64,000 nucleotides of DNA from Candidatus Thiodiazotropha sp. (ex Monitilora ramsayi) (GTDB lineage: Bacteria; Pseudomonadota; Gammaproteobacteria; Chromatiales; Chromatiaceae), in assembly GCA_025655575.1 (NCBI GenBank), contig JAHXIP010000005.1, positions 62,001 through 126,000 on the forward strand. The letters run 5' to 3'. Position numbers and translations under genes: made by a program. The notes under the pieces are model-generated. The model searched no databases and was not told the origin of the DNA. It saw only the letters and a list, made by a program, of their open reading frames with translations. Positions 1-9,119 of the stretch are shown here, piece by piece (positions within the stretch are counted from its first letter, which is position 1; each line of letters opens with the position of its first letter).

Positions 1-530
1 GTCATGCTTTCATCGAAACCCCGTTGGTATTCCGACAAATCAAGATAGACATTGATGGCCATTACCGTGCCGTCTCTGGAGAGGAGGTTTCGCTCAACCA
101 GCGGATTCATCAATGCAGCATCGATTAGTGTTCTTGCTGCTTCTCGGCTTTCCGGAACCGGCTTCAGGTAGGGATTACTGTAGACATAACCCGACTCAGT
201 GCGTAGATGTCTCATCGAAAAAAGGCTTGATGTATGAGATACCTGGGGAATCGCTTCTATTTTTCGTACGACCCTCGCTATCTCAGTGAGATTATTTGGC
301 GCCAAAAGGTGTTCATCTTGCAGATAGATGACGGTGACATTTTCGCTACCGAAAGTCTCAATCGTTTGTTCGTACAGGGCCAGAGCCTCGGGGTTATTAA
401 CCCACATCCCTTCTGCAGTGATCTCGATTCGAAGATTGGGTAGACGGGTAAGTGCGACGATGGTGATAAGACCAAGCAACACGATGACTTGCCATGGATA
501 ACGTGCGGCAGTGCTGATAAGCCATTTCAT
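1..530 (-). CDS. RND/MMPL-type exporter, N-terminal part (cut by window edge)
   Basis: An open frame reads from an ATG at 528-530 to the window edge without a stop, giving about 176 residues. It starts with a short basic segment (MKWLISTAARYPW) and one hydrophobic helix at about residues 12-27. A soluble periplasmic-type segment follows, with a GMWVNNPEAL-like motif after the first helix, as in the HAE3/MMPL branch of RND exporters (compare the complete 798-residue relative at 16598-18994). Members of that branch have about 12 helices and move hydrophobic molecules out of the inner membrane. Only the first helix and part of the first periplasmic loop are visible, so the substrate cannot be judged. 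The gene is divergent from the large sensor at 880. Confidence 0.7.
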   Translation of the reverse strand, partial: MKWLISTAARYPWQVIVLLGLITIVALTRLPNLRIEITAEGMWVNNPEALALYEQTIETFGSENVTVIYLQDEHLLAPNNLTEIARVVRKIEAIPQVSHTSSLFSMRHLRTESGYVYSNPYLKPVPESREAARTLIDAALMNPLVERNLLSRDGTVMAINVYLDLSEYQRGFDESM

Positions 531-879
531 TGGTATAAGTCCCCAGTTTGCTGGTTACCCCCCGTCTATGAGATAAGTTTTTCATGAGTGGAATTTTCTT
601 CCTATGACGTTGTTGACAAGTGACTTGTGACATATTCACGGTATTTGTCGTGGACGAGGCGTTGCCTAGCCACATTATTTGTTGGGCAGCCACCAAGTTC
701 GGCAGATGTGCCATGGTGGAGGGCATCGCCAGGAAAAACTGAAAAAGCCAGTAATCTGACCTACTATCATTAGAGTGAGAATAAATTCCGGATGGGAATT
801 ATCTTCCATATAAAACAGGGCCTTATATCAGCAGGGATCTTATGATTGATTGACCTGTCCACACTTTGCTGAATATGAA
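531..879. other. Divergent intergenic region
   Basis: This holds no convincing gene. It separates the minus-strand exporter from the plus-strand sensor and must contain both promoters. A TTGACA hexamer lies at 613-618 with no good -10 at normal spacing, and TATAAA lies at 809-814 without a good -35. A GTGA-N5-TCAC half-palindrome near 627 has the wrong spacing for CRP. Confidence 0.4.
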
Positions 880-3800
880 ATGAACGCTGGGGCCATAGGT
901 CGATACGCAATCTGCTTTTTATTGATACTCTTCTGGTGTACTGCCCATGGAGAAACCGTGCCTGTTGGTAAACGGGTGCTATTACTTTATTCCTATCATC
1001 CAGGATTCCCGACTTCACCTCGAATTCTGGCGGGTATCCGTTCAGTATTCAGTTCAGGACATCACCTGATCGACATCGAGTATATGGACACGAAGAGGCT
1101 CTATAACGAGGAGAGTCTCGAAAATTTTCATCAGCAATTCTCCTATAAGTTGGTGAATCGTGATCCATATGACCTGGTTATCACTGCCGACGACAATGCA
1201 TTGGACTATGTTCTCCGCCGTGGTAAGACCCTGTTTGGTAATACAGTTAAAGTTTTTCTGGGTGTCAATGATGTCCAGAAAGCTATATCACTGGATGTGC
1301 GGCCGGATGTGACCGGTGTTGTTGAGGTGCCCTCCTTTCGAGAGACCATTGATCTGGCTAAAGCAATTTTTCCACAGAGGAAAAGGGCCTACATACTGGT
1401 TGATGGCACACCCAGTGGACAGAGCGATTTGCGATCGATTGAAGAGGTCATTGAAGGAGAGGAGACACTCCATTTTGAGACCATTTCTCTTAAAGGCCTC
1501 AAGTGGAAGACCTTCACGAATCAACTCAGTGCAATTGATCAGGATGGGTTAATCTTTTTGATTTCTGCCTACAGGGATCTACATGAGGTCCCCATGTCTT
1601 TTGAAGAGAGCCTTCAAAAAATAAGGAACGCCACTGATCTGCCAATTTTTCACTTTTGGCGGCACGGCATGGGGCGGGGGATCCTGGGTGGGGTGATAAT
1701 TGATCACTATGCTCAAGGGAGAGCGGCGGCCGTGTTGGCGGCACAGATACTGGATGGCTCATCTGCTTCCACTCCTCCGATCATCCGACTAAGCCCGAAT
1801 GTGACAACTTTAGATTATAACCTGCTGATGTCATACGGAGTGGACCAAACCCGGTTGCCTGAAGAAATTGAGTGGGTCAATTTACCCGAAAATAAGTCCA
1901 ATCCATATCGGACATATTTTCTCTACACACTGCTGGGACTTGGCTCGCTGCTAATGGTTCTATTTGTGTTATTACCATTGTTAAGAAAATATTGGCAGCT
2001 CACCCGGAAGATTACGAAAAGTGAACAACAATACCGAACCATTGTTGAGAACAGTCATGACGGTATCTGGCAGATTGATAGTGAAGGCAAAACAACCTTC
2101 GTCAATCAGACCATGGCAGATATGTTTGGCTACAGCATAGAGGAGATGCGAGGTAGATCAATGTATGACTTCATGGATGAAGAGGCCGTCCGGACCGCTC
2201 AGAGAAACCTGCAGCGTAGAAGTAGCGGCATCGCCGAGTCCCATGATTTCAAGTTTCAGCACAAGGACGGTCACGAAGTCTGGACCCGGATGAATACCAG
2301 TCCCATCAATGATAGTGGGGATAGGTTTATCGGCGCCCTTGCCATGGTGAGTGATATTACCGAGGTGCACAGGGAAAGCCAGCGCTTGAAAGAGAGTGAG
2401 GAGAAATTCAATCAATTGACCCATGCCATCCGCGAGGTCTTCTGGTTAGGGTCGCCGGATTGGCAAGAGGTCTACTATGTCAGCCCGGGATATGAGTCGG
2501 TTTGGGGTAGAAGTCGTCAGACTCTGTATGAGGATGCAACCAGCTGGATGAAAGCCCTCCCCCACGAAGATCTGATAAAGGTGGAGGCGTTTCTTGCGGA
2601 GCAAGACCAAGTTCCCTGGGAGGAGTTGCATTTTCCTGAATACCGCGTAGTCAGGCCTGATGGAGAGGTATGTTGGGTTGATGCCAAGGCATTTGCCATT
2701 TTTGACGAAAGTGGAAAGTTACATCGGGTGGCTGGCATTGCTGAAGACGTCACCAGGCGAAAGAATAAAGAGTTGGAACTCAGTCATCGCCTGGATCTGG
2801 AAAAATTAATGACCAATCAGGCATCAATTCTGCTGGATGCCAGTGTGGACGAGCTTGACCAACGGCTTGAGGGATTGCTGGAGAAGGTTGGTCTCTTTTC
2901 AGCCAGTGACCGTGCCTATATTTTTCAGTTCGACAGTACAAATCACGCTATGTCGAATTCTCATGAGTGGTGTGCAGAAGGGATTGCTACACAGAAGCAG
3001 GGTCTTCAGCAGTTATCACTATCAGAATTTCAATACATGCTTGGCCTGTTTGCGGAAGACAAGCCACTTTTCATTCAGTCCCTGGATGATTTGCCGACGG
3101 AAGCCAGTAGGTTTAAACAACATCTGGCGGAGCAGCAAATAGCTTCAATGCTGGCGATGCCGATACATATCGATCATAAGCTGTCTGGTTTTATGGGGTT
3201 TGATGCTGTTTCAAGTTCATCCAATTGGCAACAAGGAGATGTCCTATTGCTACGGGCATTCTCTGATGTGCTCGCCAGTGCCATCAAGCGGCATCGTATC
3301 GAGGCTGCTCTGCGGGATTCCCGACGCACCATGCAGACGCTGCTGGATAACCTGCCGGGTGCTGCCTATCGCTGCAGGAAGGACAAACAGTGGAGCATGC
3401 TCTTTCTCAGTGATGGCATTGCCGATATCACAGGCTATGAGCCCTCTGAGCTAGTGAACAATCAACTGCTTAGTTATTCGGACATGATTTATCCGGATGA
3501 CAGGGAAGAGGTGGAGAAACAGGTATTGGTTGCCATCTCACAGCGAAGGCCATTTGAAATCGAATATAGAATCCTCGACCGCTGGCGTCGGGAACACTGG
3601 ATGTGGGAGAGGGGTGAATTGGTGGCCTCTGGGGAGGGTGCACCCCAGATAGAGGGTTTTATTTCAGATATTACTGATCGTAAACGAGTAGAGAGTGCAC
3701 TGCAGATGAGTGAAGACTATCTGCGACTGATCATGAATTCAACTGCAGAGGCGATTTACGGATTGGATGAACATGGGCATTGCACCAGTATCAATCGGGC

Positions 3801-6327
3801 AGGCTTGGAACAATTGGGATATGAAAATGAGAGTGAACTGATTGGTAAGAATATGCATCTGATGATCCATCACTCACATCCTGACGGATCACCCTACCCG
3901 GTCGATGATTGCCCGATATTCCAGGCGTTTTATAAGCGTGAACAGATCCATTTGGAAAGTGAGGTCTTCTGGCGTAAAGACAACAGCAATTTTCCAGCAG
4001 AATATTGGTCATATCCTCTCATTGAGAAAGGAATGAGTAAGGGTGCCGTGGTCACCTTTATCGATATCACCGAACGAAAATTCAATGAAGAGGTGATGGA
4101 GTCAAGAGTAAAGTTGCTCGACTACGCTCAGGGACATGATGTTCATGACCTTCTGGTCTTTGCCCTTGATGAGGCGTGCAGTAAGACAGGCAGTAAGATC
4201 GGTTTTTGTCATTTCCTCGAGGCAGATCAGAAAACACTTACCCTGCAGGCCTGGTCGAGCCGAACCACAAAAGAGTTTTGCCAGGCCACAGGGGATGGAC
4301 TGCACTATGATCTGGACGAAGCGGGTGTTTGGGCCGACGCAGTGAGAGAGAGACGTCCAGTCATACATAATGATTATGATTCCTTACCCCATAAGCAGGG
4401 ATTGCCGGAAGGTCATGTACCAGTAACCTGTGAAGTCTGTGTGCCGGTATTCAGACACAATAAGATCGTCGCCATCATGGGTGTGGGTAATAGAAGTCTG
4501 CAGAACTATGGTGATTATGACGTACAGAAGGTGAGCCGTATTGCCGACCTTACCTGGGATATCGTTGAAAACAAACTAATCGAAGGTCAGCTGGAACAGC
4601 ACCGAAAGCAACTCAACACAATCCTAGATACGGTAACCGAAGGTGTCGCTCTCTGGGATGAATGGGCCAGGTTGAGCTATGCCAATTCCAGTTTTTTCAC
4701 ATTAATGGATCTACCCGTGGAACTTTGGGATAGAGAAGCTGGTGTTGGAAAAACTTTCAGTGAGTTTGTGCCGGCAACATCACCGCTTATGGAATTTGAA
4801 GCATCTCTGACCAAGTTGCTGAATCATGGGAAGTCCGTCGAAAACCTTCCTTTGGAGATTGAAAGGAGGGGACGGGATAAACGCTGGATCAGGCTGACGA
4901 TACATGCATTGTACGATAGCACGAGTGGCCATATCTCTGGTGCGGTGTCGACTATGGTCGATATCACAGAGCAAAAAAACCATGAGCATCAATTGGTGCA
5001 ACTGGCACATTTTGACAATCTGACCCAGTTACCTAATCGACTGCTGGCCCTCGATCGTTTGCACCAGATGATCGCCCGTTCCAGGCGAACCGGTGAGTTG
5101 ATGGCCGTCTGCTATCTAGACCTGGATGGGTTCAAGGCGGTGAATGATTCACTTGGTCATGAAGCGGGTGATGAGCTATTGAAGGAGACAGCGAATCGGT
5201 TGGTGATGACAGTTCGCAATGGTGACACGGTATCCCGACTGGGGGGGGATGAGTTTTTGCTGTTACTGGCTGATATGAGGGACCAGCAGGAAACCCAAAT
5301 TATTTTGGAGCGTATTTTGGCAGTGGCCGCGAAGCCTTACACAGTTGCGGAATCTGTCCAGTCTACGGTAACCGTCAGTCTTGGTGTCACGCTGTTTCCG
5401 AATGACAATTCCGAACCAGATGCGTTGGTACATCATGCCGACCAGGCCATGTACATGGCCAAGGAGTCGGGCAAAAACTGTTATCAATTCTTTAACAAGG
5501 ATTTTGAACGTCGGATACGAGCCCAGGAAGAGACGATGACAGAGATCGTCAAGGGCATTGACAGTGGTCAGTTGATCGTGCACTACCAGCCAGTGATCGA
5601 TTGCAGGGAAGGGCGAGTGATCGCTGCAGAAGCACTGATTCGATGGGATCATCCGGTCCTGGGTCTGCTTGAGCCCGCGGAGTTCCTTCCCCTGATAAAC
5701 CGAAATGCGGTCATGCTTTCTATCAGTGAGCGTGTAATAGAGCAGGCGGTTAACCTTATCGGCCGTTTGGAGGCTGAGGGATTGGCACTCTCCGTCAGCG
5801 TCAATCTGTTTCCAGAACAGAGCTACGATCCCAGCTTTTTAGTTATGCTTCGCAAGCAGCTGGTACAACTCAGTCAGCAACAACGATCTCATTTGCTGGT
5901 CGAATTGCCCGAGCGTGTTGTGGCATCCCACTACAAACAGGCCGAAGAATTTATCAATGAATGTCTTAATATGGGGGTCGAGTGCGTATTGGATGATTTT
6001 GGTGTTGGGGATACATCCATTCAACAGCTCTCGGGACTACCTGTCAGGTACATCAAGATCGATCGTACATTGACCCAAAAAATGCTATCCAATGAACGTA
6101 AATTCGCCATGATTAAAAGTATTATCAGCATGGCGAATGCCTTTAATAGAGTGGTTATTGTTCAGGGTGTTGAAGAGGAACGTCAGATGGCTACATTGCT
6201 CACATTCGGATGTAGCCGGATGCAGGGGTATCTCTTTTCCGATGCATTGCCCTTGGATGAGTTCAGTCAATGGTTTGTATCAACGATGGACTCAGCTGAT
6301 TGGCTGCAGCGCTTTACAACCTCCTAG
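880..6327 (+). CDS. Multi-sensor membrane GGDEF-EAL protein (c-di-GMP signalling)
   Basis: A very long signalling protein (1,815 residues from the ATG at 880; a TTG at 850 would add ten). In order: signal or anchor helix (about 8-24); a periplasmic ABC-substrate-binding-like domain (about 30-335); a transmembrane helix (about 345-370); PAS (381-495); PAS (505-630); GAF (640-805); PAS (815-935); PAS (944-1065); GAF (1075-1225); PAS (1240-1365); GGDEF (1375-1530); EAL (1555-1800). The cyclase motif GGDEF is intact at 1455-1459, and an RNGD I-site lies five residues before it, so diguanylate cyclase activity with product inhibition is expected. The EAL domain keeps EAL (1584-1586), the Asn, DDFG and KIDR motifs. 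The Glu of the usual EGVE motif is Gln at 1762 (QGVE), so phosphodiesterase activity is doubtful. The bacteriohemerythrin gene follows 11 bp later. The ligand is unknown. Confidence 0.9.
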   Translation: MNAGAIGRYAICFLLILFWCTAHGETVPVGKRVLLLYSYHPGFPTSPRILAGIRSVFSSGHHLIDIEYMDTKRLYNEESLENFHQQFSYKLVNRDPYDLVITADDNALDYVLRRGKTLFGNTVKVFLGVNDVQKAISLDVRPDVTGVVEVPSFRETIDLAKAIFPQRKRAYILVDGTPSGQSDLRSIEEVIEGEETLHFETISLKGLKWKTFTNQLSAIDQDGLIFLISAYRDLHEVPMSFEESLQKIRNATDLPIFHFWRHGMGRGILGGVIIDHYAQGRAAAVLAAQILDGSSASTPPIIRLSPNVTTLDYNLLMSYGVDQTRLPEEIEWVNLPENKSNPYRTYFLYTLLGLGSLLMVLFVLLPLLRKYWQLTRKITKSEQQYRTIVENSHDGIWQIDSEGKTTFVNQTMADMFGYSIEEMRGRSMYDFMDEEAVRTAQRNLQRRSSGIAESHDFKFQHKDGHEVWTRMNTSPINDSGDRFIGALAMVSDITEVHRESQRLKESEEKFNQLTHAIREVFWLGSPDWQEVYYVSPGYESVWGRSRQTLYEDATSWMKALPHEDLIKVEAFLAEQDQVPWEELHFPEYRVVRPDGEVCWVDAKAFAIFDESGKLHRVAGIAEDVTRRKNKELELSHRLDLEKLMTNQASILLDASVDELDQRLEGLLEKVGLFSASDRAYIFQFDSTNHAMSNSHEWCAEGIATQKQGLQQLSLSEFQYMLGLFAEDKPLFIQSLDDLPTEASRFKQHLAEQQIASMLAMPIHIDHKLSGFMGFDAVSSSSNWQQGDVLLLRAFSDVLASAIKRHRIEAALRDSRRTMQTLLDNLPGAAYRCRKDKQWSMLFLSDGIADITGYEPSELVNNQLLSYSDMIYPDDREEVEKQVLVAISQRRPFEIEYRILDRWRREHWMWERGELVASGEGAPQIEGFISDITDRKRVESALQMSEDYLRLIMNSTAEAIYGLDEHGHCTSINRAGLEQLGYENESELIGKNMHLMIHHSHPDGSPYPVDDCPIFQAFYKREQIHLESEVFWRKDNSNFPAEYWSYPLIEKGMSKGAVVTFIDITERKFNEEVMESRVKLLDYAQGHDVHDLLVFALDEACSKTGSKIGFCHFLEADQKTLTLQAWSSRTTKEFCQATGDGLHYDLDEAGVWADAVRERRPVIHNDYDSLPHKQGLPEGHVPVTCEVCVPVFRHNKIVAIMGVGNRSLQNYGDYDVQKVSRIADLTWDIVENKLIEGQLEQHRKQLNTILDTVTEGVALWDEWARLSYANSSFFTLMDLPVELWDREAGVGKTFSEFVPATSPLMEFEASLTKLLNHGKSVENLPLEIERRGRDKRWIRLTIHALYDSTSGHISGAVSTMVDITEQKNHEHQLVQLAHFDNLTQLPNRLLALDRLHQMIARSRRTGELMAVCYLDLDGFKAVNDSLGHEAGDELLKETANRLVMTVRNGDTVSRLGGDEFLLLLADMRDQQETQIILERILAVAAKPYTVAESVQSTVTVSLGVTLFPNDNSEPDALVHHADQAMYMAKESGKNCYQFFNKDFERRIRAQEETMTEIVKGIDSGQLIVHYQPVIDCREGRVIAAEALIRWDHPVLGLLEPAEFLPLINRNAVMLSISERVIEQAVNLIGRLEAEGLALSVSVNLFPEQSYDPSFLVMLRKQLVQLSQQQRSHLLVELPERVVASHYKQAEEFINECLNMGVECVLDDFGVGDTSIQQLSGLPVRYIKIDRTLTQKMLSNERKFAMIKSIISMANAFNRVVIVQGVEEERQMATLLTFGCSRMQGYLFSDALPLDEFSQWFVSTMDSADWLQRFTTS

Positions 6328-6338
6328 AGGAGAATCGG

Positions 6339-6782
6339 ATGATCGTCACGAATAATGATTATATCCCCTTTGTCTGGAGTGACGCGATGTCGACGGGTGT
6401 TGAGGTGATCGACACTCAGCATCAGAATCTCCTGAATATGGTCAATGATGCCTATAGCAGCCTTACCGAGACAACAAGCCCAGTGACATTCCAACGCATT
6501 ACAAAAGAGTTGCTAAGCTACGCGATCTACCACTTTCAGACGGAAGAGTCTCTGATGAAGGAGTATGGGTATGTGGAGGAGCGACCGGATGAGGCGGAGT
6601 TACATATCAAAGAGCATCGTGATTTTTCAGCGAAGGTCGTTGCCGTTAGAAAAACGCTGAACTCGGGCGGTCATCAGGAGATCATCCCGATTCTGGAATT
6701 TCTGAAAAACTGGATTACCACACATACGCAGGACGTGGATCTGAAGTTAGGAAAATTTATACAGGAAAAAGAGTCTCGGTGA
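6339..6782 (+). CDS. Bacteriohemerythrin
   Basis: A 147-residue hemerythrin-like protein that binds O2 at a non-heme di-iron centre. The ligand set is complete: His in DTQHQNLL (residue 28), HFQTEE, HxxxH in HIKEH, and HxxxxD in HTQDVD near the end. The ATG at 6339 follows an AGAGGAG ribosome site (6326-6332), which overlaps the stop codon of the upstream GGDEF-EAL gene. Translation is therefore probably coupled. A TTG further upstream (6300) would lie inside the preceding gene and is unlikely. The arrangement suggests oxygen storage, delivery or sensing connected with the c-di-GMP sensor, but single-domain hemerythrins also serve general O2 supply. It is convergent with the GntR gene (8 bp apart). 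Confidence 0.88.
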   Translation: MIVTNNDYIPFVWSDAMSTGVEVIDTQHQNLLNMVNDAYSSLTETTSPVTFQRITKELLSYAIYHFQTEESLMKEYGYVEERPDEAELHIKEHRDFSAKVVAVRKTLNSGGHQEIIPILEFLKNWITTHTQDVDLKLGKFIQEKESR

Positions 6783-6790
6783 GTACCACT

Positions 6791-7486
6791 TTAAGCGATC
6801 TCTTTTTTCTGTAAAGACTCCTCCCTCAAAACCCGCTGGGTGATTTCGGCAGTTCTGAGAATATGATGTTCAATCGCATCGCATGCGCGTTTTTTATCCC
6901 GTGCCAGGGCGGTGTTCCTTAATTCTTCATGCTCTTGATGCAGATCTCGGGGGATTTCTGTGCTGAGTGCAATATTCCTATAGCGTTTATGCTGGTCGTA
7001 CAGAATGCCGTAAAAACGGCGTAGCCACTTCGAGGTGCAACCGGCAATCAGCGCTTCGTGAAAATCGTGATTCCGCATTTCCCACTCTGCCGGATCTCTT
7101 TCTGCAGACTCCTCTACCTTCTCTAGCTGATAGAAGCTAGCCACGATCTGTGACTCCCACTCATCACCGCCATGCTCGATACTCTGACAGAGTGCCTGTT
7201 TCTCAAGCAGGATACGTAATCGGGTAATGTCCTCCAGGTCCTCTTCCGACATCGGTGCGACTCGAAAGCCCCTTTGCCCCTCGGCCGTGACAAATCCATC
7301 TGCTGCAAGGCGGCTCAAGGCCTCACGTAGAGGGCTCGCACCCACGCCATACTCGGTACGCAAGTGTTCGATTCTTAACTTTTCATCCGGCTGCAACACG
7401 CCGTGGATGATGTCCGACCTGAGTTTCAGATAGGCCTGGTCGGAGAGGGTCTTGGCCCCATTCTGTTCAGTCGAAGTCTTAGCCAT
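6791..7486 (-). CDS. GntR-family (FCD) transcriptional regulator
   Basis: A 231-residue regulator. The winged HTH is at about residues 15-85 (the segment SPLREALSRLAADGFV is typical of the GntR recognition helix region). It is followed by an all-helical FCD ligand domain with metal-ligand residues of the HDFHEALI...H...H type. FCD-GntR proteins usually repress catabolic operons and are released by an acid or CoA intermediate. The gene is divergent from the aromatic-catabolic operon at 7675. The 188-bp gap carries several ATCGAT-centred palindromes, so it most likely controls that operon and perhaps also the DUF1302 unit, which has the same palindrome. The effector is unknown. The C-terminal residues are charged and lysine-rich. 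Confidence 0.85.
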   Translation of the reverse strand: MAKTSTEQNGAKTLSDQAYLKLRSDIIHGVLQPDEKLRIEHLRTEYGVGASPLREALSRLAADGFVTAEGQRGFRVAPMSEEDLEDITRLRILLEKQALCQSIEHGGDEWESQIVASFYQLEKVEESAERDPAEWEMRNHDFHEALIAGCTSKWLRRFYGILYDQHKRYRNIALSTEIPRDLHQEHEELRNTALARDKKRACDAIEHHILRTAEITQRVLREESLQKKEIA

Positions 7487-7598
7487 AGCTGCATTTCCGG
7501 TTAATTATCAAACGCATATCTTGATGCTCACACTAGCTGATATTAATAAAACCAACAGTGACTTTTATCAATATTCTAGGCGTTCATGGGATATTTGC

Positions 7599-7663
7599 AA
7601 AAATATCGATAAAAAACTTGCAAATCGATAAAATATCGCTATTCTTCCATTTATCGATATTTT
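7599..7663. promoter_or_regulatory. Cluster of TATCGATA palindromes (putative GntR operators)
   Basis: Three sites lie just before the ribosome site of the reductase gene. AATATCGATAAA spans 7602-7613, CGATAAAATATCG spans 7626-7638, and TTTATCGATATTTT spans 7650-7663. They overlap the likely promoter (TAAAAT at 7629-7634 could be a -10). The same palindrome occurs before the DUF1302 gene (19157). Assignment to the divergent GntR protein is inference from position. Confidence 0.55.
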
Positions 7664-7674
7664 GGAGCACAACT

Positions 7675-8733
7675 ATGTCCTATCAACTCACCATTGAGCC
7701 AACTGGCGATGAGGTTGAGGTCGAAGAGGGTCAGAACATGCTTGATGCCTGCCTGCGCGCGGGCATCTGGATGCCTCACGCCTGCTGTCATGGCCTCTGT
7801 GGTACCTGCAAGGTGGAGGTGCTTGAGGGCGATGTGGACGTGGGCGATGCCTCCAGTTTTGCACTGATGGATATGGAGAGAGATGAAGGCAAGGTATTGG
7901 CTTGCTGCGCCACCCTTGAGTCGGACACGGTCATTGAAGCAGATATCGACGAAGAACCCGATGCACGCATTATTCCGGTGCGGGATTTTGAAGCGGAGAT
8001 TGTACGTTTGGAAAACCTGACCCATGACGTGAAGGGGGTCTGGCTGAAACTTGACGGTGAGGGTATCGACTTCCAAGCCGGTCAATACATCAACTTCCAT
8101 GTGCCGGGTGTCGAGGTGCCGCGGGCCTTCTCCCTGGCGAACAAACCTTCCAATCCTCATCTCATTGAACTGCATATCCGTCTGGTCCCTGACGGCGAAG
8201 CCACGCCGATCATCCATAACGATCTGAAACCGGGTGACCGGGTTAATGTTACGGGTCCTTATGGACGATTCTTTGTGCGTAAGTCCCGTACAGAGCCGAT
8301 GATTTTCATTGCGGGTGGCACGGGTCTCTCCAGCCCGAAATCGATGATTCTCGATCTGCTGGAAACAGGTTGCACCACCCCCATTACATTGCTGCATGGC
8401 GTAAGGGCAAAAAAGGATCTCTACGATGACGATACGTTCGGATCCTTGGTGGAAGAGCATAGCAACTTCACCTACATTCCTGTGCTTTCCCAAATGGATG
8501 ATGACGACGAGTGGAGCGGTGAGACAGGCTTTGTCCATGAAGCGGCGTTACGTCATTTCAACAGCCTCTTCTCCGGTAATACAGCCTACTTATGCGGTCC
8601 GCCGGTGATGATTGAGGCGGCTATTCGCGCCCTCATGCAGGGACGCTTGTTTGAAAAGGATATCTTCACCGAGCGTTTTCTCACCAAAGGTGAAGAGAAT
8701 CGAAAGCGCAGTCCGGTATTCAAGAGACTCTGA
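7675..8733 (+). CDS. dmpP: Phenol-hydroxylase-type reductase (P5 component), FAD and 2Fe-2S
   Basis: A 352-residue NADH-dependent electron-transfer protein closely resembling the P5 reductase of multicomponent phenol hydroxylases along its whole length. It opens MSYQLTIEPTGDEVEVEEGQ and ends in FKRL. The N-terminal ferredoxin domain has C37-x4-C42-x2-C45 and C77. The flavin domain carries RAFSLAN. The NAD domain has IAGGTGLSSPKSMI and ends with YLCGPP. The ATG at 7675 follows TTGGAG (7662-7667). Longer frames starting near 7558 would run through the promoter and are rejected. It is the first gene of the operon. The oxygenase subunits normally encoded just before it (dmpK-O) are missing, with the regulator there instead. 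Its electron acceptor is therefore unclear: a distant oxygenase, or another enzyme. Confidence 0.88.
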   Translation: MSYQLTIEPTGDEVEVEEGQNMLDACLRAGIWMPHACCHGLCGTCKVEVLEGDVDVGDASSFALMDMERDEGKVLACCATLESDTVIEADIDEEPDARIIPVRDFEAEIVRLENLTHDVKGVWLKLDGEGIDFQAGQYINFHVPGVEVPRAFSLANKPSNPHLIELHIRLVPDGEATPIIHNDLKPGDRVNVTGPYGRFFVRKSRTEPMIFIAGGTGLSSPKSMILDLLETGCTTPITLLHGVRAKKDLYDDDTFGSLVEEHSNFTYIPVLSQMDDDDEWSGETGFVHEAALRHFNSLFSGNTAYLCGPPVMIEAAIRALMQGRLFEKDIFTERFLTKGEENRKRSPVFKRL

Positions 8734-8735
8734 CG

Positions 8736-9053
8736 ATGACGGTCCGTTTTGAAATCTATGTGGAAGACAAAGATGCGCGCTTCCAATGTGCCGAAGAGCA
8801 GCGCTTGTTGCATGCCATGCAGGCCCAGGGCCTTGGCTCCATTCCTGTCGGTTGCAAAGGCGGAGGCTGTGGTATCTGCCGGGTGCAGATCACTCAGGGA
8901 GAGTATGAAACGCGCAAGATGAGCCGTGCTCATGTCACGGAGGAGGATGAGCAGCGTGGTATTGCGCTCTCATGTCGAGTCGTTCCAAAGAGCAATCTTT
9001 CCCTTCGGTTGGCCCCCAGGTCAGCGGAAGAGGAGAGCGAGAGTGCAGCATAG
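8736..9053 (+). CDS. dmpQ: Plant-type 2Fe-2S ferredoxin (DmpQ/XylT-like)
   Basis: A 105-residue ferredoxin with the cluster ligands C40-x4-C45-x2-C48 and C80, in a glycine-rich setting (GCKGGGCGIC). In phenol and toluene meta operons this protein re-reduces the iron of catechol 2,3-dioxygenase after oxidative inactivation. It sits two bases after the reductase gene, as dmpQ follows dmpP. Its usual partner is absent: the next position holds only a short remnant resembling the start of catechol 2,3-dioxygenase. The ferredoxin may have another client or be on the way to loss. The tail after residue 95 is acidic and low in complexity. Confidence 0.82.
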   Translation: MTVRFEIYVEDKDARFQCAEEQRLLHAMQAQGLGSIPVGCKGGGCGICRVQITQGEYETRKMSRAHVTEEDEQRGIALSCRVVPKSNLSLRLAPRSAEEESESAA

Positions 9054-9119
9054 CGCTCCGTTATAAAAGCAAACGCACACTATCAACGAATACGGGGCTT
9101 ATCCCGGTAGGAGGAATTC

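Noticed and set aside
625..645. TGTGA...TCAC resembling a CRP or FNR site
   Set aside because: The spacer is five bases rather than six and it is not aligned with a convincing promoter.
7651..8538. Minus-strand open frame (295 codons) opposite the P5 reductase
   Set aside because: The plus-strand protein matches its family over the full length; the antisense frame has no recognisable content.
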